Source: Dugong dugon
Taxonomy: Eukaryota > Chordata > Mammalia > Sirenia > Dugongidae
Length of the DNA: 64,000 bases
NCBI GenBank assembly: GCA_030035585.1
Contig: CM057482.1
Span: forward strand, 58,160,828 to 58,224,827
Reading direction: 5' to 3'
The notes beneath the pieces were generated by a model. The model was not told the origin of the DNA and searched no databases. It saw only the letters and a program-made list of their open reading frames with translations. Positions 22,841 to 33,715 of this stretch are shown here, piece after piece. Every line of letters starts with the position of its first letter. Within the stretch, counting starts at the first letter, position 1. The position numbers were made by a program, and so were the translations under genes.

Positions 22841-24670
22841 TGACTGTGTCTGAGCAGGCGGACTGTGTGTTCTTTGTTGTTTGCTCGTCTGTTGGCACAA
22901 TACTTTTCGCCTCCTTCTTCAACTGGCAGGGTCAGTCACTCAGATATGGTACGGCAGGGAAGGTGTAGCTGAAGAGGAGTTACTGGGCTGGGTTGTTTGT
23001 GGCACTTACTACGACCACCAGAGCAGGTTGGTAATCAGTGCAGGGTAGGTTCCAGTACACCATGACTGTGCTGCTTGATGGTGTGATGTCAAGCGCCCAG
23101 TGCAGCTAGGCAGGATGCAGTGGGAAGATTGTTATGTGTGGAGCTAAGATTGATATGGGAGGGAGGAGAAAGGAACAGGAGCCAAAAACATACAAACAAA
23201 CAAAAAAGAATGCTAGGGGAGCTTGTTGTTGGCATGGAGAGATGAGAGACTATTAAATGGAGAAAAACAGAAAGGGGAAGAGGAAGAAAAGAAAAGAATG
23301 AATAAATAAAAATCAGTAAGGTTAAAGAACTGCAGAGTTCCCAGGGATTCCACCACTGCGGCTATACGGGCTGGGGAAGTCACTCTCAGGTGTTGGAGTA
23401 CAGCCTGGATATAAGGTGTAGAGATATACAATGCCAGGTATTCAGGGAACAGAAAGAGAAGGAAGATATAGAGAGTCGAGAAACTGAGCAATGAAGAAAG
23501 ACAAAAAGGGAAAAAGAGGGAAAAGAAAACAAAACAAATTAAAAAGAACAAACAAACAAGAAAGGACCCCAAGAAAAACAGAGACAGAAGAAAGAAGTAA
23601 TGAAAAAAGAAATGCTCTAATGGCTCCCTCTGCACGTCTGTGGAAGCTGAGGGGGAGTCTCCTTTCCACGCAGCTCCGCCTGGACAGAAAGGGCTCCCAA
23701 CTCAAGGAAAGGTAAAGAAAACAAATAAACAATTCAAAACAAACAAATGAACAAAAGCTCTGGGATCCCACCAGCACAGCAGCCCAGACCGGGAAGCAGG
23801 TCCACAGTCGAACGGAGCTCCGCAGCCCCTCAGAAGGAAGCAAAGATGGCACACAGAGCCAGGTACTTGAGCTAAATGAGGGGGAGGTGGCGAGAGGCAA
23901 TTAAGAAATCAAAAGAGGCAGAAAAAAAAAGCAACACTAGCAGCCAACAAATGGCACTCAGAGAGCCAGCCAGTGCAGGCTGGTGTTTCTGGACAAGAGA
24001 CTGTGTCCACGGGAAGCAGAGGGGGCCGAATGTGGATGAAGAAGGGTGGAGAGTGGGAAAGCATATATCACAAATTACCAGAGCTCTGCAGCACCTCAGG
24101 GAGTAGCAAAGATGGTGCACGGACTGAGGTACTTGAGCGAAAGGAGGGGGACGTGGTGAGAGGCAAGGAAGAAATCAAAAGAAGCGGAAAAAAGCAACAC
24201 CAGCAGCCAATAAATGGTACTCAGAGAGCCACCCATTCGGGTGTGTGGAATCCAGGCAGCGGGTGTTTCCTGGTCAAGAGATTGTGGCCGCAGGAAGCAG
24301 AGGAGGCCGAGCTGGGGTGAAGAAGTGTGTGGGGTGGGAAAGCATATATTGCAAATTACTGGTTGTTTTCTCTCCTGCTGGATGCTCCATGAGGCTGCTT
24401 TCTCATACCCCTTGTTTGCTGGTCTCTGATAGGAGTCCAAAGATGGCGGATCCGTGCTGCATTAGCTGGTAGGGGACCTCTGCTTGAATCTCTCCTTGGT
24501 CTCCATTCTCTGTCAGTTTTATCACTCCATTTGGTGCTTGGCTGAGTTCTTTATCTCTTCATTTGATGTTTTAGGGTTTCAGGATTGTTGTATTCTCTGT
24601 TCGGCTTAGTTTTTTGGATCTTTGCTGTGGAGGGACGGCACGGTGCTTCTGCCTAGAGCTCCAATTTGCC
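22841..24670 (-). promoter_or_regulatory. L1-D 5'UTR with tandem monomers
   Basis: GC-richer than its neighbours and containing several CpGs. A monomer from about 23825 to 24090 repeats at about 24091-24365; both hold gcaaagatgg, gaagaaatcaaaagaagcgg-like and gggaaagcatatat phrases in the same order. The gcaaagatgg phrase is at 23840 and 24106, giving a 266-base period, and a third copy of caaagatggc lies at 24438. An older, more degraded repetition seems to link 23330-23400 with 23755-23800. Promoter activity is inferred from position only. Confidence 0.7.
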
Positions 24671-26299
24671 AGAACTCTCTATTGGCTAAAATTTTGTTGA
24701 GGATTTTTGCGTCAATGTTCATGAGGGCTGTTGGTCTGTAATTTTCTTTTTTTGTGGTGTCTTTACCCAGTTTTGGTATCAGGGTTATGCTGCCTTCATA
24801 GAATGAGTTTGGGAGTATTACATCATTTTCTATGCTCTGAAATACCTTTAGTAGAAGTTGTGCTTTCTATTCTCTGAAAGTTTGGTAGAATTCTCCAGTG
24901 AAGCCATCCAGGCTAGGGCTTTTTTTTGTTGGCAGTTTTTTAATAACCTTTCAATCTCTTCTTTTCTTATGGGTTTGTTTATTTGTTCTATCTCTGTTTG
25001 TGTTAATTTAGGTAGGTAGTGAGTTTCTAGAAATTTGTCCATTTCCTCTAGGTTTTCAAATTTTCAGAGTACAGTTTTTCATAGTATTCTGTTACAATTC
25101 TTTTAATTTCAGTTGTGTCTGTTGTGATATCACCCATCTCATTTCTTATACAGATTATCTGCTTCCTCTGCAGTTTTTCTTTCATCAGTTTGGCCAATGG
25201 TTTATCAATTTTGTTGATCTTTTCAAAGAACCAGCTTTTGGACTTGTTAACTCTTTCAATTTTTTTCTATTATCTATTTAATTTAATTCTGCTCAGATTC
25301 TTATTATTCCCTTCCTTCTGGCACCTGTAGGCTTCTTTTGCTTTTCTCTTTCTACTTGTTCCAGTTGTAGGGTTAATGCTTTGATTATGAGCCTTTCTTG
25401 TTTTTGGGTGTGTGTGTTTATTGCTATAAACTGACCTCTGAGCACTGCTTTTGCTGTGTCCAAAAGGTTCTGGTAGGATGTGTTTTCATTCTTGTTTGAT
25501 TCTATGAATTTCTTTATTCCATCCTTAGTTTCTTGTATAACCCAGTAGTTTTTGAGCAAGGTGTTGTTCAGTTTCCATGTGTTTGATTTTTTTCCCTTGC
25601 TTTTTGTGTTGTTGATTTCCACTTTTATGGCTTTATGGTCAGAAAATATTCTTTGTAATATTTCAATGTTTTGGATTTTGTTAAGGCTTGCTTTGTGGCC
25701 TAATATGTGTGTTGGAGAAGAAAGTATACTTGGCTGCTCTTGGGTGCAGAGTTCGGTATATGTCTATGAGATCAGATTGGTTGATTGTAGCATTTAGCTC
25801 TTCTGTGTCTTTGTTGAGTTTCTTTCTGGATGTTCTGTCCTTAACCAAAAGTGGTGTGTTGAAATCTCCTAGTACTCTTATGGAGCTGTCTATCTGTCTC
25901 TTCAGAGCCATTAGAGTTTGTTTTATGTATTTTGGAGCCCTGTTGTTGGGTGCATAAATATTTATTATAGTTATGTCCCCCTGGTGTATTTACCCTTTAA
26001 TCATTATGTGGTGCCCTTCCTTATCCTTTGTGGTGGATTTTACTTTAAAGTCTATTTTGTCAGAGATTAATATTGCCACTCCTGCTCTTTTCTGAGTGTT
26101 GTTTGCTTGATATATTTTTTTTCCATCCTTTGAGTTTTAGCCTGTTTATGTCTTTAAGACTAAGGTGCATCTTTTGTAGGCAGCATATAGATGGATCATG
26201 CTTTTTTATCCAATCTGCCACTCTCTGTCTCTTTATTGGTGCCTTAAGTCCGTTTATGTTCAGTGTAATTATCAATAGGTATGAGTTTAGTGCTATCAT
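24671..26299 (-). pseudogene. L1-E ORF2, 3'-truncated and broken
   Basis: Starts at the ATG at 26297-26299 (MIALNSYLLIITLNINGLKA). 25681-25911 holds the endonuclease stretch with LGDFNTPLLVKDRTSRKKLN. 25293-25622 and 24848-25042 are the linker and the start of the reverse transcriptase. Several frameshifts separate them. The reading ends at 24671, before the catalytic FADD motif, so no polymerase active site exists. Confidence 0.88.
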
Positions 26300-26752
26300 C
26301 CTGATATCTCTTTTTGTGTGTTGTTCACAATTTCTCTGTTCTCCTCAATTTTATGTGCTGAGTCGTTTTTCTTTACGTATTTTTTTTTTTCATCTTTTTC
26401 TTTGTTGTAGATTTTGTGTTTGCTGGGTCTTTATGTTTTTCTGCTTTTTTATTTTGGTTTGTAGGATTGTTCAATTCCTTTGTGGTTACCTTAATATTTA
26501 CCCCTATTTTTCTGAGTTTATACTAGTCTTTTATTACTTTTTATCGCCTTAACTTCCCCTCCATATAGAAAATCAATGTCTCTATTTTTTAAGTCCCTCT
26601 TTTTTTTTGTTTTAATGTTATCTTTTTTTTTCCATATTGATATCTGTTTCCCTATTTTCAATGTTTTAGCTTTGATGTAATTTCAATTTCTGTATCTAAG
26701 TCAATATCTGGTTGCTCTGTCCTGTGTTCTAGTCTTGCATTGTTAGCTGGTA

Positions 26753-27769
26753 TTATTGATTATCTAACCTTAAGACTGTGTTTAGTATTTCTTGTAATTT
26801 TGGTTTGGTTTTTGCAAATTCCCTGAACTTCTGTTTATCTGGAAATGCCCTAATTTTACCATCATATTTGAGAGACAGTTTTGCTGGATATATAACTCTT
26901 GGCTGACAGTTATCTTCCTTCAAGGCTTTAAATATGTCATCCCATTGCCTTCTAGCCTGCATGGTTTCTGCTGAGTTCTCCAAGCTCATTTTAATTGACT
27001 CTCCTTTGTGGATGACTTTTCTTTTATCCCTAGCTGCTCTTAAAATTCTCTCTTTATCTTTGGTTTTGGCAAGTTTGACTATAATATGTCTTGGTGACTT
27101 TCTTTTGGGTTCTATCTTATGTGGGGTTTGATGAGCATCTTGGATAGATATCTTCTCATCTTTAATGATATCAGGGAAGTTTTCTGTCAAAAAATCTTCA
27201 AAAATTTTATCTGTATTTTCTGTTATCCTCCCCATTCTGGTACTCCAGTCACTCATAGGTTATTTATCTTGATAGAGTCCCACATGACTCTTAGAGTTTC
27301 TTCATTCTTTTTAATCCTTTTATCTGATTTTTCCTCAAATAAGTTGGCATCAAGAGCTTTATCTTCAATGTCACTAATTCTAACTTCTACTTCCTCAATT
27401 CTGTTCCTATGACTTTGTATTGAGTTGTCTAATTCTGAAATTTTATTGTTAATCTTCTGGATTTCTGATTGCTATCTCTCTATGGATTCTTGAAGCCTAT
27501 TAAATTTGTTATTATGGTCTTGAATAACTTTTAAGTTCCACTACTACTGTGTCTGTATGTTCCCTGGCTGTTTCTGCAATCTGTAGAATTTCCTTTTTTA
27601 TTTCTAGAAGAGTTCTGTATATTAATCTTTTGTATTCTGCCTTTGGTAATTCCAAGATATTCTGTTCCTCCAGAGAATTTATTGATTCTTTATTTTGGGA
27701 GCTTGCTGAAGCCATCATGGACTGCCTCTTTATGTGACTTGATACTGACTGTTGTCTCTGAGCCATCAA
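26753..27769 (-). pseudogene. L1-E ORF1, broken
   Basis: The span from ATG (27769) to stop (26753) is 1017 bases, the same length class as the 338-residue human ORF1p. 27512-27769 encodes the N-terminal and coiled-coil start (MMAQRQQSVSSHIKRQ). 26753-27256 encodes the RNA-recognition and C-terminal domains, with TENFPDIIKDEKISIQDAHQ and AFPDKQKFREFAKTKPKLQE. A frame disruption lies between 27256 and 27512. Confidence 0.88.
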
Positions 27770-29102
27770 TAATTTATTATAATTTTATTTTGTGTTTGCT
27801 TAGTGAGACCTAGCTTCTTATTTTGTTTTGTTTTCATATGCCCAAATAGGCTGCTCGTGTGCACTAGTTTGATTTTTGACACCTTTGGATCTCTAACGTC
27901 CTGTCACCAGGTAGTTAGTTCTGTAACTAAGTATGTGCTCACAAGATTCCATTACATTTTCCTATATGGGTTCAGCTCAGGTGTTCAGGCAGTCGGTCAC
28001 CAAGTGTGTGATGCAGGCTCTCACCCCCAGTCCTAGAGAGGCATGGGTGATTGGTGCAGGCAGTGGACTCTGGCTATGGTAGGGGATCATGCACTGAGCC
28101 AGGCAGGGGGCTGACGGCTGCCCCTGAGAGTCTGAATGGAAAGTGTGTCCCTATTCTCTAGGGTGAGTAGGTAGGTGAGTTTTGCAGCCAGACTAAGAGC
28201 ACCCCACTCTGTTGGCTGTAAAGACTTAAGGGCACCACTTTTTCTTGAACTCCTTTAGCAGGTGGCTAGGCACTTTAGGTGTTACCACCAGTATTCAAGC
28301 GCTTGCTGCAGATCGATAAAAGTGCCTACTTAAGGGGCAGGGCTGTTTCGAGGGTCACAAATCTGCCAGTTCACAGCTGAAGCAGTTGAAGTCAAACTTC
28401 AGATGTTTGCCCTGTTGTACTGTGGCAATGAGGGCTAACGCTGTTGAGATAGGTCCCCACAAGTCTATACAGGGGTGTAAGGCACTCAGAGTCTGTGGAC
28501 CCCTGATAGCTGTGGCCAGCAAAGGAGCTGTGCCGACCCTGTGTTCCTGGCCTAGGGGAGCCAGCAGCTTATTTGTTCCCTCGAAGGCCAGAAGAATGGG
28601 TCAGGGCGCCTTTTGGGATCTACTTCCAGCCCAGCAGACTCCCGGTGCACAGCGCAGAGGGAGGAGGTAAAAGGGAGAGAGGTTTTTCCCATATGGGCTT
28701 TTTTTTTTTTTAAATCCCTGTGAAAGGGTGCACGCATGTACTTATCTTAGCCTCTTGGGAGCTGCTCTTCACTGGTTCGGAGGGTCCAAACAGAATCTCT
28801 GCTGCCGGGTCTCTCTCAATGTGGAAACTGCTTCCCAAGCACGTGAACAGCGCAGCTGTTCGCCTGTTTCACCGTGGACTGGCGTGGCTGTGGCTCTGCA
28901 GTTTCGCTGCTGCAGCTCTAGCCCTCCTCACCTCATCCAAACAGTCTTCCTCTCCCATATCACTCAGACGAATTTCTTAACCTTGCCTTGTTCAGGGCTG
29001 CCAGATGTTCACATAGAATCAAATCACTTGTTTTTCCAGGTCTTTGTTGTAAGAAGGATATAGGAAGCATCTAACTACTCCGCCATGTTGACCATGCCTC
29101 TC
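27770..29102 (-). promoter_or_regulatory. L1-E 5'UTR
   Basis: About 1.3 kb, GC-richer than the ORFs. The outermost bases, read on the minus strand, are aacatggcggagtag. They align with ccaagatggtggggtag at the start of L1-F and resemble the YY1-type ATGG element at the start of human L1. The minus-strand frame 28552-28737 and plus-strand frames here are chance frames. Confidence 0.65.
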
Positions 29103-29139
29103 TGAAAATTATATATTTTATGATACAATTAAAAATGAC

Positions 29140-29300
29140 ATGTGGATAACTGCTTTTCCTATTGGCATGGAGAACCTGAGACATGGAAAGGTTTTAGAAC
29201 TTGCCCAAGTTTTAACTGCTTGTGAGTGAGAGGCAGGCCAGGTGGGAACCAGGCAGCCTGACTCCAGGTCCGAGCCTCTTGAGCATGATGCAATGGGGTG
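29140..29300 (+). repeat. MIR SINE
   Basis: The order gagaacctgagacatgga, ggttttagaacttgcccaag, gcctgactccaggtccgagc matches the MIR core and right part. No target duplication is expected at this age. Confidence 0.6.
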
Positions 29301-29475
29301 AGGCGAAAGGAGGGAGTAGCAGCAGACTGCAATTCTTATTCTGGTCACAACATAAGAAGACTCAACAAGTAAACCTAGGCCTTATGTGGACTGTTTCTGA
29401 TGTTTACAACAAGTTCCCTGGGATGGCGCAAAACCTTAGGTCTAGGGACTAAAAAATTAAAAACAAAAAAAAAAA

Positions 29476-29621
29476 TCCCACTGCCATCAAGTTGACTTCG
29501 AGTCATAGCGACCCCCATAGGAGACAGTAGAACTGCCCCAAAGGGTTTCTGGGGAGCGGCTGGTGGATTCGTATTGCCAACCTGTTTGTTCGCAGCCGAT
29601 TGCTTAACCATTGCGCCGCTT
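29476..29621 (-). repeat. Afrotherian tRNA-derived SINE (antisense)
   Basis: The reverse complement reads ggcgcaatggttaagcaatc (box A), then the clamp phrase, a body with ggggcagttctac-type sequence, and gagtcgacttgatgg-like tail at the left. An A-rich stretch follows at 29450-29474. The first few bases of the head are missing. Confidence 0.88.
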
Positions 29622-30501
29622 GTAAATACCTCCTCCACTGTCAGATTACTCTGGGTCGCCAGGCCTCAGTGAGTACCAGAGGCCAGAATGAAAATCTCTT
29701 AATGTCGGAAGGCTTCAGTAATGTGTTTGAGGCCTAGAGTCACAAAATCCTCTTCTTTGGTAAAAGAAGGAAGTGTTAGGATTTTTTTTTTTTTTTAATT
29801 TTTAGATGTTTCCGATAAATGTTCTTCAGAAGCATACTTCTCCTGTTTGTTTGTTTGTTTGTTTGTTTTTTTCCCAGATGCTGCAGTAATGCATGGCTTA
29901 TTTAGGAATCATTAAGCACCCTTGTTATTGAAAGAAACTGTAAACACAGGCTCTCCAGGAGCACTATGGCTTACATCAGGGGATTCCACCTGGTTTTCAC
30001 CTGTTACATTTATTGCTGTTTCAGACACATTAATTCACAGCTATTGATGAATTATAAAGAATGTTGTTTATTTTTAGAACAACCTTTAAGAGTTATTTTT
30101 TCCTCTGCGTGAAGGAATGATGATTAATGTCATTTCAAAGGAAGTTGATGAAATAAATAAAAAATATTTCTCCGTGGGTGTGAATTGTTTCTCCACCATT
30201 GAGTCAAGTGTATACACAGTAAAATAGCCATACCAAGCTCGCTTGTATGTGCTCCTCAGTTGGAGTTTTGGGCGGGACTTGAGAATAAAGCTGAATATGG
30301 CCCCCACAGGCAACCAGTGTGTGAACCTCCTCAACAGTGAGTAGGAAAGCAGTGAGGAGGTCACTAACGCCTCCTCTGCACACTGCCGCCACAGGGACAG
30401 GTTCTGTGCACTTCATGCAGAGCTCAAACATATCAAAGTTCCCAACAGTAGCTGAATATGGGACATATGACGAAGTCTTCTATCACGCCATTGTTGCAAA
30501 A
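29622..30501. other. Intronic sequence, no gene; (GTTT)n at 29845-29868
   Basis: Contains a T run (29781-29796) and a perfect GTTT repeat of about six units. The minus-strand frames at 30086-30431 have no recognisable domain and no ATG context that I trust. Confidence 0.5.
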
Positions 30502-30663
30502 GTAAACCAGTTGCTGTCGAGTCAACTTTGACTCATGGTGACCCCATGATTTTCAGAAGTGGATCTCCAGGCCTTTCTTCTGAGCTGCCTCTGAGAGCAC
30601 TCAAACCACCAACCTTTCTGTTAGCAGCTGAGCATTTTTACTGTTTGCGGCACCCAGGGATTC
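30502..30663 (-). repeat. Afrotherian tRNA-derived SINE (antisense, diverged)
   Basis: Starts aaaccagttgctgtcgagtc and ends near cggcacccagggattccc, the reverse of the SINE head. The middle is diverged (cttctgagctgcctctgaga), suggesting an older subfamily than the other copies. Confidence 0.8.
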
Positions 30664-30759
30664 CCAATTTTTATTGAAAGTATTGTGGAAGCATAGCATG
30701 TTACCCACTCAATCATAAATCATCATCCTGAAGTCAAGGTGGGAGGGGCTGCATGCTTC

Positions 30760-30965
30760 CTTCTGTCTATTCCACACAGCACAAGCTTTCAGGCCGGCTG
30801 CTTCTGCTTCTCAGGGCTCTCGTTCCCCTGGCTCACTCCTGCACCTCACCGAGGTCTTTGCTGGAAAGTCACCTTCTCAGTGAGGCTCTCTCGCTCCCCC
30901 TTATAAAATCACAGCACCTTTCCCTCTTTCCCCACCGTACCAGTCAGGATGGGCCAGAGTTTGCT
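30760..30965 (+). repeat. L2 LINE fragment
   Basis: ggtctttgctggaaagtcac followed by cttctcagtgaggctctc is the hallmark of the L2 3' region. Confidence 0.7.
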
Positions 30966-31787
30966 CCTCTTACCAACCAGCTGTGATCTGTGTCCAGGGT
31001 GAGTCAGCAGGGGCTCTGGTCCACACACTCTCTCGGGGTCCACACCTGCTCCTCAAGCCCGTCCCAGGATTAACACCTACCACCCTGCTGTATTTCACCT
31101 TATCACAGTGTGATGGCCACACCCAGCCCCACAGTGAGGTGGGAGGGGGCAATTCCACCATTTATCCTAAAGAGGGGAAGTTGCAATATTAGGCAAACAC
31201 CACTAAGGACCACCATGATCTGTATCCAGCCACCAAATATTTATCTAACTCCCCCCCCATCAGAAAAAATACTCTCATCCCCTTTTCAAGGGAGACAACA
31301 AACCAAAAGGCCAGTCTAGTCACAGCCCTAATTCAAAGTCATAAGCATGGGTGCTAGTCTCTAAATCAAGTTTGGACCCAACTTTCCTTGGTCTGCCAAC
31401 CTATAAACTAAGGAAAATCCATCTAAGCCCTCTCCACCCTGTACATGCACTTTACATAAAGTGATGGAAAAGGGCCAGGACCACCACAGTCACTAGCAAC
31501 TAGTCTGCAGCAATTCTGAGGCCCACTGCAGAGCCCTGTCTCTGGGGTGGGGAGTCCTCTCGGAGAAGGCTCCAGTTCTGCTCCCAGGGTGGCTCCTTGC
31601 CTCTGCTGTTGCAAGGCAGTGCCCCACATCCTTCCTCCGCCCTTCCTTCCCTCTCACTCTCTCTTCTTCCTTCCTTTGCTTCCTCTCTCTCTCTCTCCCT
31701 CTCCTTTCCTCCTCTCTTCCTCACCTCACTTCCTCCCTTGCTGTCAGTTTTACTATCTTTTTAAATTAGTGGGCAGTGATGCTTCAT
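30966..31787. other. Intronic sequence, CT-rich tract at about 31620-31740
   Basis: No gene seen. A C/T-rich stretch with several CTCT runs spans about 31620-31740. The overlapping frames on both strands (31423-31813) arise from this low-complexity tract. Confidence 0.55.
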
Positions 31788-31964
31788 TGGAGCCTTTGTG
31801 GTACAGTGGTTAAGCCCTCGGCTGCTAGCAGAAAGGCTGATAGTTTGAACCCACCAGGCGCTCCTCAGGAGAAAGACGTGGCAGTCTTGGAAACCCTATG
31901 GTGCAGTTCTATTCTATCCTATAGGGTCACTATGAGTCAGAATTGACTCCATGGCAATGGAGTT
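31788..31964 (+). repeat. Afrotherian tRNA-derived SINE
   Basis: tggagcctttgtggtacagt head, box B-like tagtttgaacccacc, and tail gagtcagaattgactccatg. It directly abuts the tRNA-Gly-headed SINE at 31968. Confidence 0.9.
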
Positions 31965-31967
31965 CAG

Positions 31968-32324
31968 GTGCATTAGTGGTAGATTTCCCACCTACCATGT
32001 GAGAGACCCAGGTTCAATTCCTGGCCAATGCACCTCATGTGCAGCCACCATCCATCTGTCAGTGCAGGCTTACTTGCTGCTATAATGCTGAACACGTTTC
32101 AGTGGAGCTTCCAGAATAAAACAAGCTATAAAGAAAAGCCAGGCTATTTACTTCAGAAAATCAGTCAATGAAAACTCTATGGTTTACAAGGAACCAATCC
32201 TGGTGATGGTGCAGGACTACAAGGAACCGATCCTGGTGTTGGTGCAGAACTTGGTAGTTTTTCGTTCATTGTGCATGGGTTACCATGAGTCTGGGACCAA
32301 CCCGAAGCAGATAACAACAATGAC
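31968..32324 (+). repeat. Chimeric SINE: tRNA-Gly head, RTE-derived body and tail
   Basis: The head, 31970-32033, resembles tRNA-Gly(GCC). It has paired acceptor ends gcatt and aatgc, a gtggtag box A core, a perfect box B ggttcaattcc (32011-32021) and terminal CC, but has lost about ten bases of the D arm. The body (gtttcagtggagcttccag, 32097 onward) matches RTE 5' sequence at 52883-52970 of this window. The end (gttcattgtgcatgggttac to gataacaacaa) matches the RTE 3' tail at 63880-63944. A 33-base unit is tandemly duplicated at 32185-32217 and 32218-32250. It is not a functional tRNA gene. Confidence 0.82.
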
Positions 32325-32868
32325 TCTTAAACTAAGTGCAGGCACCGTAGCCCTATCAGGTTTTAGCAGAAGAGCCACATTTAGTAGCCTCTTTTCCTTG
32401 AGCCACATCTGTACAATTAAAGATTTTACAGGGTGGCAAATTAATCCATTCAGGAACGGGTTTGATTATTCCAGCAAAGCTAATATTTAGTAGGCTTTTG
32501 ACACTCACAGTGTTTCTCAATGTTATTGCTTTGCTGACATGAATGGGGACATCTGATTCTTCCAACCCTAGGAGACCCTGCGTTAGCTGTATCTTTCTTT
32601 TCTCTTCCATAACCACTTTCAAACTGGCCAATTGAGATCATTTCTTTTTTCAATAGCTTACCAAGCATATTAACTAGTAGTCAGTACATGCTAATTAACA
32701 TTCTTTATCCAACCTCTACCCAAAGAACAACAAAACACACAATAGACAAATGCCCTGCCTTCCTTAAATTTTGCCACACATTTCACCCATGCATAACATG
32801 AGCCACTATGCTTTTAGCTTTCAATTCCACATGAATTGACCCTACTTCTGATCTCTAGGACAAAAGCA
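32325..32868. other. Intronic sequence, no gene recognised
   Basis: Unique-looking. The 91-codon minus-strand frame 32356-32631 has no family signature. Confidence 0.5.
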
Positions 32869-33080
32869 AGGAGCACTGGTGGCGCAGTGGTTAAGAGCTT
32901 GGTTGCTAACCAAAAGGTTGGTAGTTTGAACGCACCAGCTACTCCATGGGAGCAAGATGTGGTAGTCTGCTTCCATAAAGATTACATCCTTGAGAACCCT
33001 ATGGGGTAGTTCTAGTCTGTCCTATAGGGTCTGTTATGAGTTGGAATCGACTCAATGGCAATGCACTTTTGGTTTTGTTT
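32869..33080 (+). repeat. Afrotherian tRNA-derived SINE
   Basis: aaggagcactggtggcgcag head, box B-like gtagtttgaacgcacc, a body with gggagcaagatgtggtagtc, and tail gagttggaatcgactcaatg ending in a GGTTTT-type tract. The 141-codon frame 32990-33415 starts inside this SINE and is not a gene. Confidence 0.92.
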
Positions 33081-33584
33081 CAGTTTTGTCTCAGCACTGT
33101 TTTAAATACATTTTTATATCAGTCAGCCTGCGCTGGTGTATATGGAAGGGAGTGGCACAAAACTCACTTCCTCTTAGACTCTGGCTCTGTGTGGTTCTAG
33201 GTTTAGAGCTTGCCAATGAAAGGCAGGTGCACACGTGTCAGAAGGTAGTGAGGAGACAGAGGCCATTATTCTCTAGAGGTGAGGACTTCAGGTGGACCCT
33301 CCTGGAGGCTGACGTTTCCTACACGCCTGCTGTGTTTGCTGAGCCTCACCAAGGCACTGGAAGGGCTGCCATGAGAACCTGCTTTAACTCTGCTCCTCTG
33401 GCATTGTTTCCCTGACCATTCAATCCTTGCCCAAACTTAGGCTCCCTGTAATACAGCTATTCCTGCTTTGAATATTAGAGAGTGTTTTGCTATTTCTAAC
33501 TAGAACCCTGACTGGTACACCAGCCTTATTTTTCCACCTAGAATATATGACCATCAGTCATATTGCAGGTTTTACCTTAGCTAT
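33081..33584. other. Intronic sequence, no gene recognised
   Basis: No exon, RNA gene or confident repeat. The segment around 33480-33520 (tttctaactagaaccctgac) hints at a degraded LTR end. Confidence 0.4.
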
Positions 33585-33715
33585 TTGTTTACTTCCCATC
33601 TTCCTGACTAGAATGTAAGTCCCTGAGGGTGGGAGCTGGGCTGGTTATCACGGTGCTGGCTAGCCGATGTTCCTAGGGCCTGGCGTCTTCAATGCACCAA
33701 ATAAATGATGAAAAA
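33585..33715 (+). repeat. L2 LINE 3' end
   Basis: gactagaatgtaagtccctg, gagggtgggagctgggctgg and the terminal caccaaataaatgatg match the L2 3' terminus. Confidence 0.65.

Larger units (their letters stand above)
15989..24670 (-). mobile_element. L1-D: near full-length L1, about 8.7 kb (antisense)
   Basis: On the minus strand, 5' to 3': 5'UTR (about 24670-22840) with tandem monomers, ORF1 remnant (about 22840-21721), spacer, ORF2 (21295-17491) and a 1.5 kb modular 3'UTR ending in a T-rich run at 15987-16012. It is longer than the 6-7 kb typical of mammalian L1 because both UTRs are expanded. Both ORFs carry frameshifts, so it is not autonomous. Its left neighbour is L1-A and its right neighbour L1-E. 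I find no matching target duplication. Confidence 0.88.
24671..29102 (-). mobile_element. L1-E: 5' half of an L1 (antisense)
   Basis: On the minus strand, 5' to 3': a 5'UTR starting at about 29102 (gaggcatggtcaacatggcg), ORF1 (27769-26753), and ORF2 from 26299 through the endonuclease into the reverse transcriptase. The copy stops abruptly at 24671, next to the 5' end of L1-D. The RT catalytic region, C terminus and 3'UTR are missing. It belongs to the same subfamily as L1-F, with which it shares 5' end, ORF1 and ORF2 wording. Confidence 0.88.

Noticed and set aside
23213-23900. Overlapping minus-strand frames of 140 and 152 codons, possible ORF0-like protein
   Set aside because: They are Phe/Leu/Ser-rich products of purine-rich 5'UTR sequence, overlap each other in different frames, and have no equivalent in L1-E or L1-F.
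24671-29102. L1-A and L1-E as two ends of a single L1 split by L1-D
   Set aside because: They overlap by about 1.6 kb of ORF2 and differ at many positions there, so they are separate copies of different subfamilies.
31970-32033. tRNA-Gly gene
   Set aside because: About ten bases of the D arm are missing and the sequence continues straight into RTE-like DNA; it is a SINE head.
32990-33415. 141-codon open frame as a possible GABRG3 alternative exon
   Set aside because: It starts inside a SINE and continues into unconserved intron, with no gamma-subunit similarity and no convincing splice sites.
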